Positions 11,647 through 24,072 are shown, numbered from the stretch's first letter. The stretch: 64,000 bases of DNA from Cymodocea nodosa (GCA_036874045.1 CM072343.1:7894001-7958000); one strand, 5' to 3'. Translations and numbers: made by a program. The notes: a model not told the origin generated them from the letters alone.

Positions 11647-14600
11647 CTAAATAAAGCTCGAGTAGTCCTCTACTCTGACTTCTTCTATAATTCCAAAGGA
11701 GCTTTTTGGTGTTTTTAGAATAGGTTTAAGTCTTTGTCCATTTACTTTAAATATATTCTGATTTTTAGGATTTTCAATTTCAATAGCTCCATAAGGATAA
11801 CCATTTCGAACTATGTAAGGTCGTGCCCATCTAGATTTCAATTTTCCTGGATGGTTATGGAGTCTAGCCATATAAAGATATACTTCTTGTCCTATTTCAA
11901 AGCTTTTAGGAATAATTTTTCTATCATGCCAAAATTTAATTTTTTCTTTTTTTCTGATAGTCTTTGAATAAGCTTCATTTATAAATTCTTCTAATTCAAT
12001 TAATTGCATTTTTCTATTTTCAGTAGCTTGATTTAAATTAGTGTTTAGAGTTTTTAATGCTCAATAAGCTTTATGTTCTATTTCAGCAGGTAAATGACAA
12101 CTTTTTCCATATACTAGCCTAAAAGGTGACATACCTAAGCTCGTTTTATAAGCAGTTCTATAAGCCCAAAATGCATCTACCAATCTATTAGCCCAATCTG
12201 TCCTAGTAGGATTTACTACTTTTTCCAAGATTAATTTAATTTGTTTGTTTGCACTTTCTACTTGTCCACTTGTTTGCGGATGATATGATGTTGCAATTCT
12301 GTGGTTTACTCCAAATTTCTTCATTAAGGCTTCAAAACTTCTATTACAGAAATGAGTTCCTCTATCACTGATAATAGCTTTAGGTATTCCAAATCTAGCA
12401 AATATATTTATTCTTATAAATTAAATTACCACTTTGTTGTCATTAGCTTTCGTAAGAATAGCTTCTATCTATTTAGAGACGTAATCCACCCCCAACAATA
12501 TGTAATTAAATTGATTAGACATAGGAAATGGACCCATAAAATCTATTCCCCACACATCAAAGATTTCAACCTCAACAATAGGATTAAGAGGCATCATATT
12601 CCTCTTTAATATTCTTCCTATTTGTTGACATCTTAAACAACTTAAGCAATATTTATGAGCATCTTTGAATAGTGTTGGCCAATAAAACCCACATTGCAAA
12701 ATTTTTGCAATAGTTTTCCCTGAACCAAAATGTCCTCCACAAGCTTGGTCATGACAGAAAGACAATATGCTCAGATATTCAGTTTCTGGAACACACCTCC
12801 TTAAAACCAAATCAGGAAATTTCTTAAATAAGTATGGGTCTTCCCAATAGTAATATTTTACTCTTGAGAAAAATAATTTCTTATCCTATCTATTCCAATC
12901 CTTAGGTGTTGAACCAGTAACTAAGTAATTAACTATGTCTGCATACCAAGGTAATGTGTTAATGGTCATTAACTGTTCATCAGGAAAATTATCCTTAATT
13001 TCAATATTTGATTTTTCTATTTGTAATCTTGATAAATGATCTGCTACTACATTCTCACAACCTTTTTTATCTTTAATTTCTAGATCGAATTCTTGCAATA
13101 ATAATATCCATCGGATCAATCTAGGTTTAGTTTCATTTTTCTTTATTAGATGTTTTAGAGCTGAATGATCCGTGTATACTATTACTTTAGCTCCAATCAC
13201 ATATGATCTAAACTTTTCTAAAGCAAACACAACAGCTAATAATTCTTTTTCAGTAGTTGTGTAATTAACTTAAGCATCATTTAAGGTTTTGCTTGCATAA
13301 TGAATCACTCTAGGAGATTTTTCTATTTTCTGTCCTAACACTGCTCCTACAGCAAAATCAGAAGCATCGCACATTAATTCAAATGGATGGTTCCAATTAG
13401 GTGCTTGAATTATAGGAGTTGAAATTAAGCTAGTCTTAAGTCTCAAAAAAAAGCCTCCTTGCAATTTTTATCAAAGTTAAATGGAACATCTTTTAATAGA
13501 TTAGTTAAAGGTCTAGCTATCTTGCTAAAGTCTTTAATAAATCTTCTATAAAAACCAGCTTGTCCTAGAAATGATCTAATATCTTTTACTGATTTAGGTT
13601 TTGGTAGATTAGAAATTACTTCTATTTTAGCTTTATCTACTTCCAACCCTTTTTTAGAAACAACATGCCCTAAGACTATTCCTTGTTTAACCATGAAGTG
13701 ACATTTTTCCCAATTTAAAACTAGATTTTTTTCCACACAGCGTTTTAATATTTGGTCTAAATTGCTTAAACACACTTCATATGAGTTGCCATATACAGTA
13801 AAATCATCCATAAATATTTCTAACAAAATTTCAGTCATTCTAGTAAATATGCCCTACACACACCTTTGAAATGTAGCTGGCGCATTGCATAATCCGAATG
13901 GCATTCTTTTAAAAGCATAAGTTCCATTAGGACAGGTAAAAGTTGTTTTCTCTTGATCCTCTAATGCTACTGGAATTTGATTATACCTAGAATACCCGTC
14001 TAGGAAACAAAAATATTCTTACCCTGCTAATCTTTCCAACATTTGATCTATAAAAGGTAAGGGAAAATGATCTTTCCTAGTCACAGCATTCAACTTTCTA
14101 TAGTCTATACGTACTCTCCAGCCTGATTGAATTCTAGTAGGGATTAAGTCTTGACTTTCATTCCTAATAACTGTTAATCTTGATTTCTTGGGAACTACAT
14201 GGATTGGACTAACCCACGAGCTATTAGAAATCAGATAAATTATATCATTATCTAACCATTTAACTATTTCCTTCTTGACTACTTCTTTAAGGTTTGGATT
14301 TAATCTCCTCTTAGGAATTCTAATATGTTTAGCATTCTCTACTAAATATATGTGGTGACAGCATAAAGTTGAACTTAACCCTTTTATATCAGTCATAGTC
14401 CATCCTATTGCTTCTTTATAACTTTTTACTACATCTTTTAATTTAGCTATTTGATTCTCTTTTAAATCTGAAGCAATAATGATTGGACAGGTTCGTTTAT
14501 CTTCTAGAAATATATAGGTTAATTCAAGAGGTAAAGGTTTTAATTCTAAATGCTGCCCATTAGAAGTTAGAGCTCCTAATTGAACATCATCATTTTTTAA

Positions 14601-15439
14601 ATTAATTTCTTCCCGATCTCCTTCTATATTTATGCTTTCACTTTCTTCTAAAGTTTCAGAATTGATTTGCTTATTTAATTCTTCTTGAATCACATCATCT
14701 AGCATATCTCCTTCATCCTCTAAAAAGTCTATGGTATGTAAGAACATTTCTAACTCCTCAAACCTTTCTGGTTTGAAAATATTTAATTAAGTATCCTCAT
14801 TACCATATGCTAACTTCATTACTCCAGTTTTACAATTGATAACAGCCCTTGATGTTGCTAAAAGTGGCCTTCCCAAAATTAAAGATGTATCACTATTTTT
14901 ATGCTTAATTTGTTGGGAATCCAAAATTACAATATCAATAGGATATATAAAATTCTTGATTTTAATTAAGACATCCTCTATTTTTCCTCTAGGGTATCTT
15001 ATACTTCTATCATCTAATTGAATAACCGTACTAGTAGGAGTTAAGCCTTCTAATCCTAAGGATGCAAATATATCACTTGGCATAACATTTATACCTGCAC
15101 CTAAGTCTATTAAAGTTCTTTCTAGAATGGTATTTCCTATGGTGCATGATATAACAGGGATTCTAGGATCAGATAACTTTTTAGAAATTTGTGGCAGAAA
15201 TAAGGAACTACTTTGCTCAGCTAAAAGACCTTTCTAAGAACTTTTCGCTCTCTTTTCTTAGTACACCAATCCTTAAGAAATTTAGCACAAGGTGGCATTT
15301 TCTGCAATAGATCTAACAAAGGAATGTTAACTTGTACTTTTTCAAAAATTTCTCTGATTTTCTCTTGTCCTTCAGAATTGCAAAATTCACATATGCTAAT
15401 TACAGGTTTCAGAAATCTTTGAGCATAAGCATATGCCAT
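11647..15439 (-). pseudogene. gag-pol of gypsy element A, Athila type
   Basis: It starts at MAYAYAQRF (ATG 15439). Gag is cut from its zinc knuckle (CEFCNSEGQ) straight to EKIREIFEKVQ, about 0.9 kb shorter than B. A 1-bp T loss near 15228 shifts the frame before protease. Protease has MPSDIFASLGLEGL and an ILGRPLLA block. RT has IDYRKLN and FMDDF; RNase H has [13 protein letters not shown] and TDHSALKHL; integrase has the HHCC finger ([15 protein letters not shown]), the DDE-domain Asp (WGIDFMGPF) and Glu (GQVESANKQ). RT and RNase H are in different frames across a T8 tract (plus strand A8 at 13445-13452). Several stops are TGG or CAA/CAG changes. Not functional as it stands. Confidence 0.93.
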
Positions 15440-15523
15440 ATTCTCAATTACAGAAGAAAACACACAACTCTAGCTATTAAAATGAAACAGCTCTAACAAT
15501 TGCTTAATTCAATTCAATTCAAT

Positions 15524-15541
15524 TCCCCGGCAACGGCGCCA
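15524..15541 (-). promoter_or_regulatory. A primer-binding site (tRNA-Asp type)
   Basis: tccccggcaacggcgcca is the reverse complement of tggcgccgttgccgggga, the PBS typical of Athila/Tat elements. It lies 7 bp inside the 5' LTR. Confidence 0.9.
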
Positions 15542-15548
15542 TAAAACT

Positions 15549-17699
15549 TGTTTGGGTTTTCCCAGCACTACACTAGAAAAACTTGGATTTGTTACTTCTG
15601 TTTTTACTTAGTCAATTTATCTTTATGCCTATTCTCTCTTTTAGAAGTAAACAAACAACCTTTAATACAATTTAGATATTAATTCCAATTTGTACTTTAA
15701 TTGCAAGTGCACAATGTCTATTGTATCAGTGTGCAAGTATAAGTCGATCCCATAGGGAATTGTTGACGAACTTGAGAATTGTTCGTTTCTTAAAAATCAA
15801 ATTTATATATTCAATAAGCTCTCCATTGAATTACAACTAACTCAACGGACTAAGTTCGTTGAGTTATGGCTAACTCAACAGACTAACCTCGTGGACTTAA
15901 GTTAACTCCACGAGTCTGCCTTTTCTTTTTAATACTACTATTTACAAAGGAATTCGGCCAACCATTGGGCGATTCCACAGATTGTAAATAACATCAATTA
16001 AGCTCTTTAATGCTAGTTAACATTGGATTTATCATTAAGCAATACTAACATTCAGATAATTCAAATAGTAACCATTAAAATCTTTAAGTCTTTTAAACGA
16101 ACCAATTTCAGTAAACTGTAAAACTAAAGTAAACATAAAACAATCATAACACTGACAAAGATAACATTAATCACGATACAACACAAACAATACAACACTC
16201 AAATACAACATACAAACATAGATAAATTGTTTTTGGTATTTTTGTTTTAATATGAACATGGAAATGGGCGATAGGTGAAATGTAAAGTAATCTCACTTGA
16301 CAGTAAATACTTCTGACACTACTTGCAATGCGATTACACCACTGAAAATTAAATCACTTACAATCATGTCTCCTCTCTCTATAGAATCGCGAGTCCAAAA
16401 TTGCAAGATGATCTCCTCTTCAGCATACAGGCATCAACCCGAAGCCAAGGCTAAAAGCTTTACAATCTCCTGAAATATGAGTCGGCACTTGGTGAAAATG
16501 GCTTCCCTTCCCGCGGTGCGATCACTCCTGACAGTGGTTGTCAGGCATTGTGTTTGGTTCGGAATCGACCCGGCATCAGGCAAGTATCCTCACAGACCTC
16601 CGATGGTTGGTGATTATGGTGGTGATGATGGTGGTTGGTGTGGTACTTCAGAGAATTACGTCGTCGATCCTCCTCTGCACACACTGTCCGCCCATCGATC
16701 ACACTCTTCTCTTTTTTTCTTCTTTTCTTTTATATTTCTTCAGTAGTAACTGCTTCTGCTTGAATGGTCGGTTGGATTTCCTTCATTCGTATTAACGGTG
16801 ATGATTTCTTTCCCTACGCGATACAAGCAAACGTGGTTTTTCTCTTCCAACTGTCTATTCCTACAACCACTATAGTGGCATGTTAGAAAATATATATAGT
16901 CTGTGGAGTTACAGATAACTCAACGGACTTTCTTCGTTAATTTAACTATAAAACACGTGTATAAATTTAACTATCTGATGCTTAGATGCATTTCAGATAC
17001 TTATAAACTTAACTATCTGATGCTCAGATGCATTTCGGATACTTACAAATAACTCACTGATATATAACTTAAGTAAATCTACCAGATCTCAACACGTGTC
17101 AGCAGCAATTTAATCATAAAATAACATTTCGAAGAGTTACAGGTCTAACTATCCGTTGCTCAGATGCATTTCGGATAGTTACAGCTAACTCACCAAAAAT
17201 CCACTTAAGTCAATTTCCCAGAACACGACACGTGTCCTTAGCTGTTTTATAAATAAAAAGAGATTTCAGAGAGTTATAGAGATAACTATCCGATGCCCAG
17301 CTGCAATTTCGGATAGTTATAGATAACTCACCGAAAGTTCACTTAAGTCATTCATTATGGTTTTGACACGTGTACTTCAGGGAATAATAAAATATTCTCT
17401 CAAAACATAACTGTTCGGCAATTTAAACATAACTATCCGATACATATTCGGTCTGTTAAACATAACTGTTCGAATTATCAGAAAATTCAGATACTTAAGA
17501 ATTTCAAAGCCTGCAACTTACCGACAGTTCATACATGTACTAAATTAACATTAATTCCCCCAATTTAAGCAGATTCTTCAATTAAAGCATATAACAGTGC
17601 AATTATAACATAATAGCTTAATTCTTATATGATAAGCTAAATATTATGCAATTAACCATTATTTAACCATTAATAATATGCACTTTTTCATTCTAAACA
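15549..17699 (-). repeat. A 5' LTR
   Basis: 2151 bp, tgtttggg...ttctaaaca on the plus strand. G-boxes (cacgtg) at 17093, 17229 and 17367 lie in the U3 repeats of about 137 bp. A TATA-like atatata lies near 16889 on the plus strand (reverse of actatatattttct in B). Confidence 0.93.
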
Positions 17700-17704
17700 C
17701 TTCT

Positions 17705-17746
17705 CCCTTTCCGCACTTCTCTTCGCATAACAAGTGGTATCAGAGC
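17705..17746 (+). promoter_or_regulatory. F 5' LTR end plus primer-binding site
   Basis: 17705-17732 completes F's 5' LTR (..cttcgcataaca). 17735-17746 is tggtatcagagc, the initiator-Met tRNA PBS used by most plant copia elements. Confidence 0.93.
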
Positions 17747-18743
17747 GAAGCTTGAGGAGTTGGCCATGGATTAGGCTTGAAAGAAGAAAAGAAAGATCTT
17801 GGCCAACACATGAGCCAACGCCCGCGCCCAACGCCTGCGCCCGACACCTGCGCCTGACGCTCAACGCCAGCGCCCAACGCGCGCATTCGCCCGCATTCTT
17901 GCCTACGTGACCATCCGCATCTCCGCCCGCACCAACATCCGCACGCATTCGCCTGCGTTCTTGCCCGCGTGATCGTCCGCGTCTCCGCCCGCGCCAACGT
18001 CTACGCGCATTCGCCCACGTTCTTGCCCGCGCAAACGTCTGCATCTCTGCTCGCGCCTGCACCTGCTCGTATTCGCCCGTGTCTTCGTCTGCGCCAACGC
18101 CCGCACGCAACCGCTGGCGTCCTCGCTCGACGCTAGTGCCTACGTGCATTTGTCTACATCGTTGCCTGCGCCAGCGCCCATGCATGATTGCTCGCATTCT
18201 ACTGGACGCCAGCGTTCATGTATCAACGCTTGCGTTCTTTGTTCAACGCTAGCGCTTGCAGTTTGCTCACGCGATCTTTGCTCACGACTTGTGTTCGTGA
18301 CAAAGTATTCATGGTTGGAATTCTTGTTCAACGTCTGCGATCTTGAAGCTCTCAATGTGCACTTGGTCATCTGTCGTTTCCACGTTGGTGAAACGAGTAG
18401 TAAGAATTCCTATCATAACTTTTAAAGTTTGTTGTGATTTTGTGGAATTCTTTTTCGGCCTTTTTTGGTAGATCAAGTGTGGCCAGTTCTCTGGAATTCA
18501 AAAGCAGTTCTTTGGAATTCTTTGAAGTTTTTTGGAAATTTTAAGACAATACGTGTGATCTTGGCTCATCTTTGTTTGTTTTGGATTCTTTGCAAGTGAT
18601 CTTTTGAATTTGGTAGCTGCATTTGTTAGTTGGGATATTTTGAATGAAAGATTCATTCGCAGCTTTGGGATAACAAATTTTGTGCTTATTTGTTGTATGA
18701 ATTATTTGGTATTTGCTTGCTGTGTTTGTGTTGTTCTACTGTC
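17747..18743 (+). repeat. F untranslated leader with GC-rich 62-bp minisatellite
   Basis: 17882-18129 holds four consecutive units of exactly 62 bp, starting at 17882, 17944, 18006 and 18068. Each begins cgcattcgcc (cgtattcgcc in the last) and contains variants of cgttcttgcccgcg and gcccgcgccaacgtc. Degenerate related sequence extends to about 18260. GC content is far above the surrounding AT-rich DNA, and CpG is frequent. The unit is not a multiple of 3, so the Arg/Ala-rich minus-strand ORFs here are by-products. 18300-18743 is ordinary AT-rich leader. Confidence 0.8.
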
Positions 18744-21700
18744 ATGGCATCTTCAGCCTTGAAAGTTAAAAAGTTCAACGGCAAGAACAACTTTAGTTTG
18801 TGGCAGATTAAGATGAAAGCACTTTTGAAACAGTAGGGTATTTGGACTCCCTTAAATGTGGAGACAACCCTTGATAAGAAGTCTACCAAATTTGAACAGC
18901 AAAAGGAGAAGGCACATTCGACTATTCTACTATGTTTATCAGATGAGATAATCATTGAAGTAGCAGATGAAAATACAGCTTTGGGTCTTTAGAATAAGTT
19001 AGAATCTCTGTATATGACTAAGTCTCTTACGAATAAGCTGTTGTTGAAGCAAAGGCTGTTCTCTCTAAGAATGAAGGAAGGTACACCATTGAAGCAACAT
19101 TTGGATCAGCTCAACACCATTCTCATGGAGTTGAGGAACATTGGTGTTACTATGGAAGATGAGGATGCTGCTCTCATCTTATTGGTATCTCTCCCTCTCT
19201 CCTTTGAGAATTTTGTGTAATCTTTTATGGTTGGCAAAGATTCTATTACTTTGGAGGAGGTAAAATCGAGTCTTCATTCTCGAGAATTGAGACATTTGGC
19301 TACACATGGTAGCAATGATGCTAGCGGATCAGGTTTGACAATGCATCATTTAGAGTCTAGAGGACGGCAGCGTAGAAGAGACAACAGACATAGAGGCAGA
19401 AGTAAGTCCAGAGGTAGAATTTCCAAGGACACTTGCAATTATTGCAAGGAAAATGGGCATTGAAAGGTAAACTGCCCTAAATTGAAGATTAAGGGAAATG
19501 CAACAATCGTCGAAAATGGAGACTCAAGGTCTGACTATGATTTCTCCCTTAGTGTATGTTGTAGTGTCTACTCCGATCAGAGTTAGATTATGGATTCTGG
19601 TGCATCACATCATATGACTCCCAATAGAGAATATTTCCATACATATGAGGAGATAGATGGTGGACAGGTCACTTTAGTAAATAATGATGTTTGTGACAGA
19701 ACAGGTGTTGGATCTGTCAAATTCAGGATGCATGATGGGACGATCAAAGTCTTAGAGAATGTTTGGCATGTGCCAAGGTTAGGCAAGTGCCTTATTTCGC
19801 TAATGGCTCTTGATCAGAAAGGTTTCAGTTTTTCAGGTGGAGGAGGTAAACTTCGCATTTTGAAAGGTTCCCTAGTAGTAATGAAGGGAATCAAGGATGG
19901 ACCTTTATACATTCTTTAGGGCAAACCTATCATTGGATCGGTAGCTGCTACAATAAGTGATCAACAGTCTATGTCAGTTATTTGGCATTCCAGGTTAGGA
20001 CATTTAGGCCTAAAGGGAATGTAGAAGCTCAGTACACTTGGCAAGTTAGATGGTCATATCTTTACAGATATTGATTTATGCAGGCATTGTATCTATGGGA
20101 AACAGAAATGTGTTTCCTTTGGAAGAGCAGAACATTCTACCAAGGGGAAGTTGGATTATGTCCATGCAGATTGTTGGAGACCATCTCAACAACCCTCTTT
20201 AGCAGGTTCTAAGTATTTTCTCTCCATTGTTGATGACTTTAGTCATATGATTTGAGTTTTCGTTATGAAACATAAGAGTGAAGCCTTCAAGAACTTTAAA
20301 CAATGGAAGGTTATTATTGAAAACCAAGTAGGGAGGAAAGTAAAATACTTGAGAACAGATAATAGTTTAGAATTTTGCTCAAATAAATTTGACATTTTTT
20401 GCATAGATGCAGGCATAACTAGGCATTATACTGTTAGGGGAACTCCACAATAGAATGGAGTTGCAGAACATCTTAATAGGACGTTGTTGGAGAGAGCTAG
20501 GTGTATGCTCTCTCATGCTGGGCTGGAAAAATGTTTTTGGGCTAAAGCTGTTAACACAGCCTCCTATTTGGTGAACAGGTCGCCATCCAATGCAATTGGC
20601 GACAAGATCCCTTATGAAGTATGGATGGATAAAGCGGCTAACTATTCCAAATTGAAAGTATTTGGATGTCTTGCGTATTACCATGTTAATCATGATAAAT
20701 TGGAGCCGCGTGCCAAGGAAGGCATTTTTGTGGGATATGAAATGAGAGTAAAAGGATATAGGATATATGATAAAGAAACAAGAAAGGTCATTCATAGCAG
20801 GGATGTTACCTTTAATGAGGTTTCTTTGATGCACAAAAAAGAAAACCCAACTATTTTGAATCCACCTAACACTCCTGAGCAGGTGGAGCTTGATTTGAAT
20901 CAACCATTGATATCTGATAAGTCTGTTCCTGTTGATATAGATCAACGTTTGATTTTAGAAGAAGATCGAGGAGATGAATTTGTTGAGGACACACGTTCAA
21001 GGTGTGTTGCCAGAGATCGTCCTAGGAGGGATGCTCACCCTCCACAAAGGTATGGCTACAATAATATGGTCGCTTTTGCCCTACAGGTAGCTGGTGAGGT
21101 GGAGGATGCTGACCCACCTAATTTTGATGCTGCCGTTAGCGGACTAGAAGCCATACATTGGTTCGGAGCTATGCAAGAAGAACTACAATCTTTGCATAAG
21201 AATAGGACTTGGGAGTTGGTAAAACGTCCCAAGGACAGGAATATTGTTGGTTGCAAATGGGTGTTCAAAAGGAAATCAGGAACACAAGGCAACCTTGGAA
21301 TACAATATAAGGCAAGATTGGTAACAAAAGGGTTTTCACAGAAGGAGGGTGTGGACTTCAATGAAGTCTTTGCTCCAGTAGTTAGACACACCTCCATTCG
21401 AGTCCTTTTGGCAATTGTTGTAGTAAAGGATTTAGAACTTGAATAGTTGGATATGAAAATAGCTTTCTTGCATGGTGATTTAGATGAGGACATCTGGATG
21501 GAACAACCAACAGGTTTTGCAGAAAGAGGTAGATCAGACCTCGTTTGTAAGCTGTAGAAATCTTTGTATGGGCTAAAACAGTCTCCTAGGTAGTGGTATA
21601 AAAGATTTGATTCTTTTATCACTGATGTTGGTTTTGTTAGAAGTAGTTTTGATTCATGTGTCTATATTAAACAAATTAAAGAAGAATTTGTTTACTTGCT

Positions 21701-22742
21701 CTTGTATGTGGATGACATTTTGATTGCAGCCAAAGATGTCAATGAAATACAGGTTTTGAAAGACACATTGAAATCTGAATTTGCAATAAAGGATTTAGGA
21801 CCGGTGGGTAAAATCCTTGGGATGGAGATTTATCGTGACAGAAACATTGGAAGATTATTTCTCCATCAGCACAGTTATGTTCTGAAGATTTTGAGCAGGT
21901 TTGGCATGGCTTCAAGCAAGGCCATCGGAACGCCCTATGATAGGAACATGCGATTATCAGTTGCTATGGCACCTCATACGCCATCTGAAAAAGAGTACAT
22001 GAAGAAAGTTCCATATTCACATGCAGTTGGCAATCTTATGTATGCCATGGTTTGTACTCGTCTGGATCTTGCTTACCCTCTTAGTGTTGTAAGCAGGTTT
22101 ATGTCAAATCCAGGGAAGAGTCATTGGCAGGCCGTGAAAAGGATCTTTAGGTACTTGAAGGGCACGTCTGATGTAGGACTAATTTATGGTGTTAAACATA
22201 ACTGTAGTATAGCTGGATATTCTGATTCAGATTTTGTAGGTGATGTTGATCAACGTAGATCCTTAATAAGATATGTCTTCACATTGGCAGATTCCATTAT
22301 TAGTTGGAAATCTACTCTACAGCCTATTGTATCTTTATCCACCACAGATGCTGAGTATATGGCGATGACAGAAGCTGCAAAAGAAGGTATTTGGCTGAAG
22401 GGGTTACTTGGAGACTTTGACCTGTGATATGATAAAATAGAAATTTTCTGTGACAGTCTCAGTGCCATCAGCTTAACGAAGGATAATGTGTTTCATGACA
22501 GGACAAAGCACATTGATGTTCGTTATCACTTTCTTAGAACAGAAGATCGAGTGAAGATTTTGAAGATCAACACACATGACAATCCAGCCGATATGTTTAC
22601 AAAAGGCGTTCTTGAAAGCAAGTTTAAGCATTGCTTAGACTTAATGTGTTTGCTTATAGTTGACCCTTTGGGTCTTTTGAAGATGGAAATTTGTTTGGTT
22701 CTAGGTGGAGTTTGTAAATTCAAGGCAAGGTGGAGTTTGTAA
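18744..22742 (+). pseudogene. gag-pol of copia element F (Tnt1/Tork type)
   Basis: A single frame from ATG 18744 to about 22742 with about 13 in-frame stops and no net frameshift. Gag: KVKKFNGKNNFSLWQIKMK at the N-terminus, CCHC knuckle CNYCKENGH..NC near 19430. Protease: MDSGASHHM at 19590. Integrase: WHSRLGHLGLKGM and CRHC finger near 19980-20090, core VDDFSH, TDNS and NGVAE. RT: CKWVFKRKSG, then FLHGDLDEDIWM, LYVDDILIA at about 21700. RNase H: GYSDSDFVGD, STTDAEYMA, ADMFTKG. The stops fall where relatives have Gln (CAG/CAA) or Trp (TGG), for example at PQ*NGVAE, ELE*LDMK, KL*KSLYGLKQSPR*WY and S*IMDSGASHH. Confidence 0.95.
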
Positions 22743-22762
22743 ATTCAAGGCAAGGTGGAGAT
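22703..22762 (+). repeat. F pre-LTR 25-bp tandem duplication and polypurine tract
   Basis: The unit beginning aggtggagtttgtaaattc occurs at 22703-22727 and 22728-22752. A third start, aggtggagat (22753-22762), forms the polypurine tract next to the 3' LTR, so PPT-like sequence is present three times. Confidence 0.8.
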
Positions 22763-23066
22763 TGTTATTATGTGTCTTGAATTAGTTTGTTACACATAGG
22801 GGTAGTTTTGTCCTTAACCACTTGGGGGTACACAAATGTTATAAATAGACCCCCAACGTGTGCTTAGTGATAATGTTGAAACTTGTATCCCTTTGTGATC
22901 ACCTAGAGAATCATTCAGTTGAGCTCCATCCGTGGACATACCCAATTGGGGAACCACGTTAAACCTTGGTGTTTTTGCATTTACTTCACACGTTTTTTCC
23001 CATGTCTTCTTCTTTCTTCTCCACGAGTCCAAGCTTCTCCCTTTCCGCACTTCTCTTCGCATAACA
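22763..23066 (+). repeat. F 3' LTR
   Basis: 304 bp, tgttattatgtg...cttcgcataaca, with TATA box tataaatag at 22840-22848. It is followed by the TSD copy TGAAC (23067-23071). Confidence 0.95.
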
Positions 23067-23071
23067 TGAAC

Positions 23072-24072
23072 AAATGACTGTTGAGCATAATGAAGATGTT
23101 CCTTACAATACTGAAGCTGAAGAATCAATCTTACATATGCAGCTTCAAGAAAATATTTTCACAAAGGAACAACATGACATTCATTTTGAAGAAGAGGTTC
23201 TTGAAGACGAATTAAACTCTAAATCACAACTTCAGGTATCACCTTCTTTGTATAGAGTATTACAAATTCAAGGAAATTCAATTCATTTTAGATCTTAGGA
23301 AGCATTGTAGAAATACAATAATCTGATTATATGTCAGATTCTACATGCTCGACCAATAAAATTTTGAAATTTGATGGAAATAAGAGATCTATTTGAGTAT
23401 CAAGGCCTCATTCAATTCTTGCTAGTTGGAACAAAATGGAAACAATATAAAGAGCTTATTGTAGCCTTTTATAGCAATCTAGTCAAGAATGACAATTTAC
23501 TGAAAACTCAAATACATCAATAGGAGTTCACATTGTCTCCTGAATTCATTTTTGAAGTTTTGGGATTAAAGAATGAAGGTGTTGTTGTTACAAACAGATT
23601 TGACATAATTAGACAACTGGAATGGAACATTTAGTCTTTATCAAAAATTCCAGATGTATATACTGAAATGAGATTAATGGAAAATCTAAATGTATAGGCA
23701 AGATTTATTACAAATATATTACATGCAAATTTATTTCAAAGAGTCGAACACAATATGGAAGTCAGTAGAAGCTGTTTATATGCAACTTATGGTCTAATGA
23801 ATAGAATTCAAATCGATTGGTTTGATGTTTTTACTTCTCAACTACACTATATGAGTTCAAAGTTATTTTTTGGTGATGTTGTATGTAGACTCCTTACAAG
23901 CCAATTGAATTTATCTGACTAGCCCTCTGAAACTAAAGGCATGAGAGCTTTTAGTGTAAAAGATTTGCAACGATTTCAGCCCATGCATCAACCTCAACAA
24001 CAACCAACAGAATGTACAGACCATATACAACCACAACAGCCTAGTTATTCAGTTCAAGGAGTGAGTGCTTGA
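23072..24072 (+). pseudogene. Accessory ORF of copia E, C-terminal part with plant transposon protein-like domain
   Basis: Continues the frame broken at 2990 and ends at TGA 24070-24072. It contains seven in-frame TAG/TGA stops, each readable as a former CAG or TGG codon. The domain reads RPIKF, then MEIRDLFEYQGLIQFLL, FYSNL, then SPEFIFEVLGLKNEG, then IDWFDVF and SKLFFGDVV. It is collinear with gypsy B at 37300-37880 (RPVNWDGM, EIKDLFEFQGLLQF, FYANL, TPELLHNIFGLKNEG, INWSAVF, KKLFYGDLI). A Gln/Pro-rich tail closes it. Resemblance to the putative plant transposon protein domain is by eye. Biochemical role unknown. Confidence 0.8.

Larger units (their letters stand above)
3269..17699 (-). mobile_element. 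Element A: full-length Athila-like Ty3/gypsy retrotransposon, TSD CTTCT
   Basis: About 14.4 kb, minus strand. Perfect 5-bp TSD CTTCT at 3264-3268 and 17700-17704. Reading on the minus strand: 5' LTR 15549-17699, PBS, deleted gag, pol, accessory ORF, F-box ORF, two polypurine tracts flanking a spacer, 3' LTR 3269-5398. A is the youngest level of the nest by position. It is defective: an internal gag deletion, a 1-bp loss before protease, stops in pol and in the F-box ORF, and loss of the F-box promoter segment. Confidence 0.95.
2991..23066 (+). mobile_element. Element F: Tnt1-like Ty1/copia retrotransposon, complete, TSD TGAAC
   Basis: LTRs of about 306 bp (5', split by element A) and 304 bp (3') flank a tRNA-iMet-type PBS, a GC-rich leader, a single-frame gag-pol and a polypurine tract. 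The 5-bp TSD TGAAC is at 2986-2990 and 23067-23071. The two LTRs differ at about 10 positions plus one 2-bp indel by direct comparison, so F is moderately old. It lies inside E's accessory ORF. Confidence 0.92.

Noticed and set aside
17882..18129. Regularly spaced repeat resembling a CRISPR-type array
   Set aside because: Units are contiguous without unique spacers, and the DNA is plant nuclear.
17688..18197. Arg/Ala-rich minus-strand ORFs of up to 169 residues
   Set aside because: They arise from the 62-bp GC-rich minisatellite read in several frames. The unit is not a multiple of 3 and the strand is antisense to element F.
20379..21622. Minus-strand ORFs of 188 residues opposite copia pol
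   Set aside because: Shadows of the F integrase and RT frame; composition is unlike a protein and no motif is seen.
1841..24072. Accessory ORF of E as a retroviral-type envelope
   Set aside because: The position fits, but no signal peptide, transmembrane segment or furin-like site is visible, and the C-terminal domain matches the gypsy accessory ORF instead.
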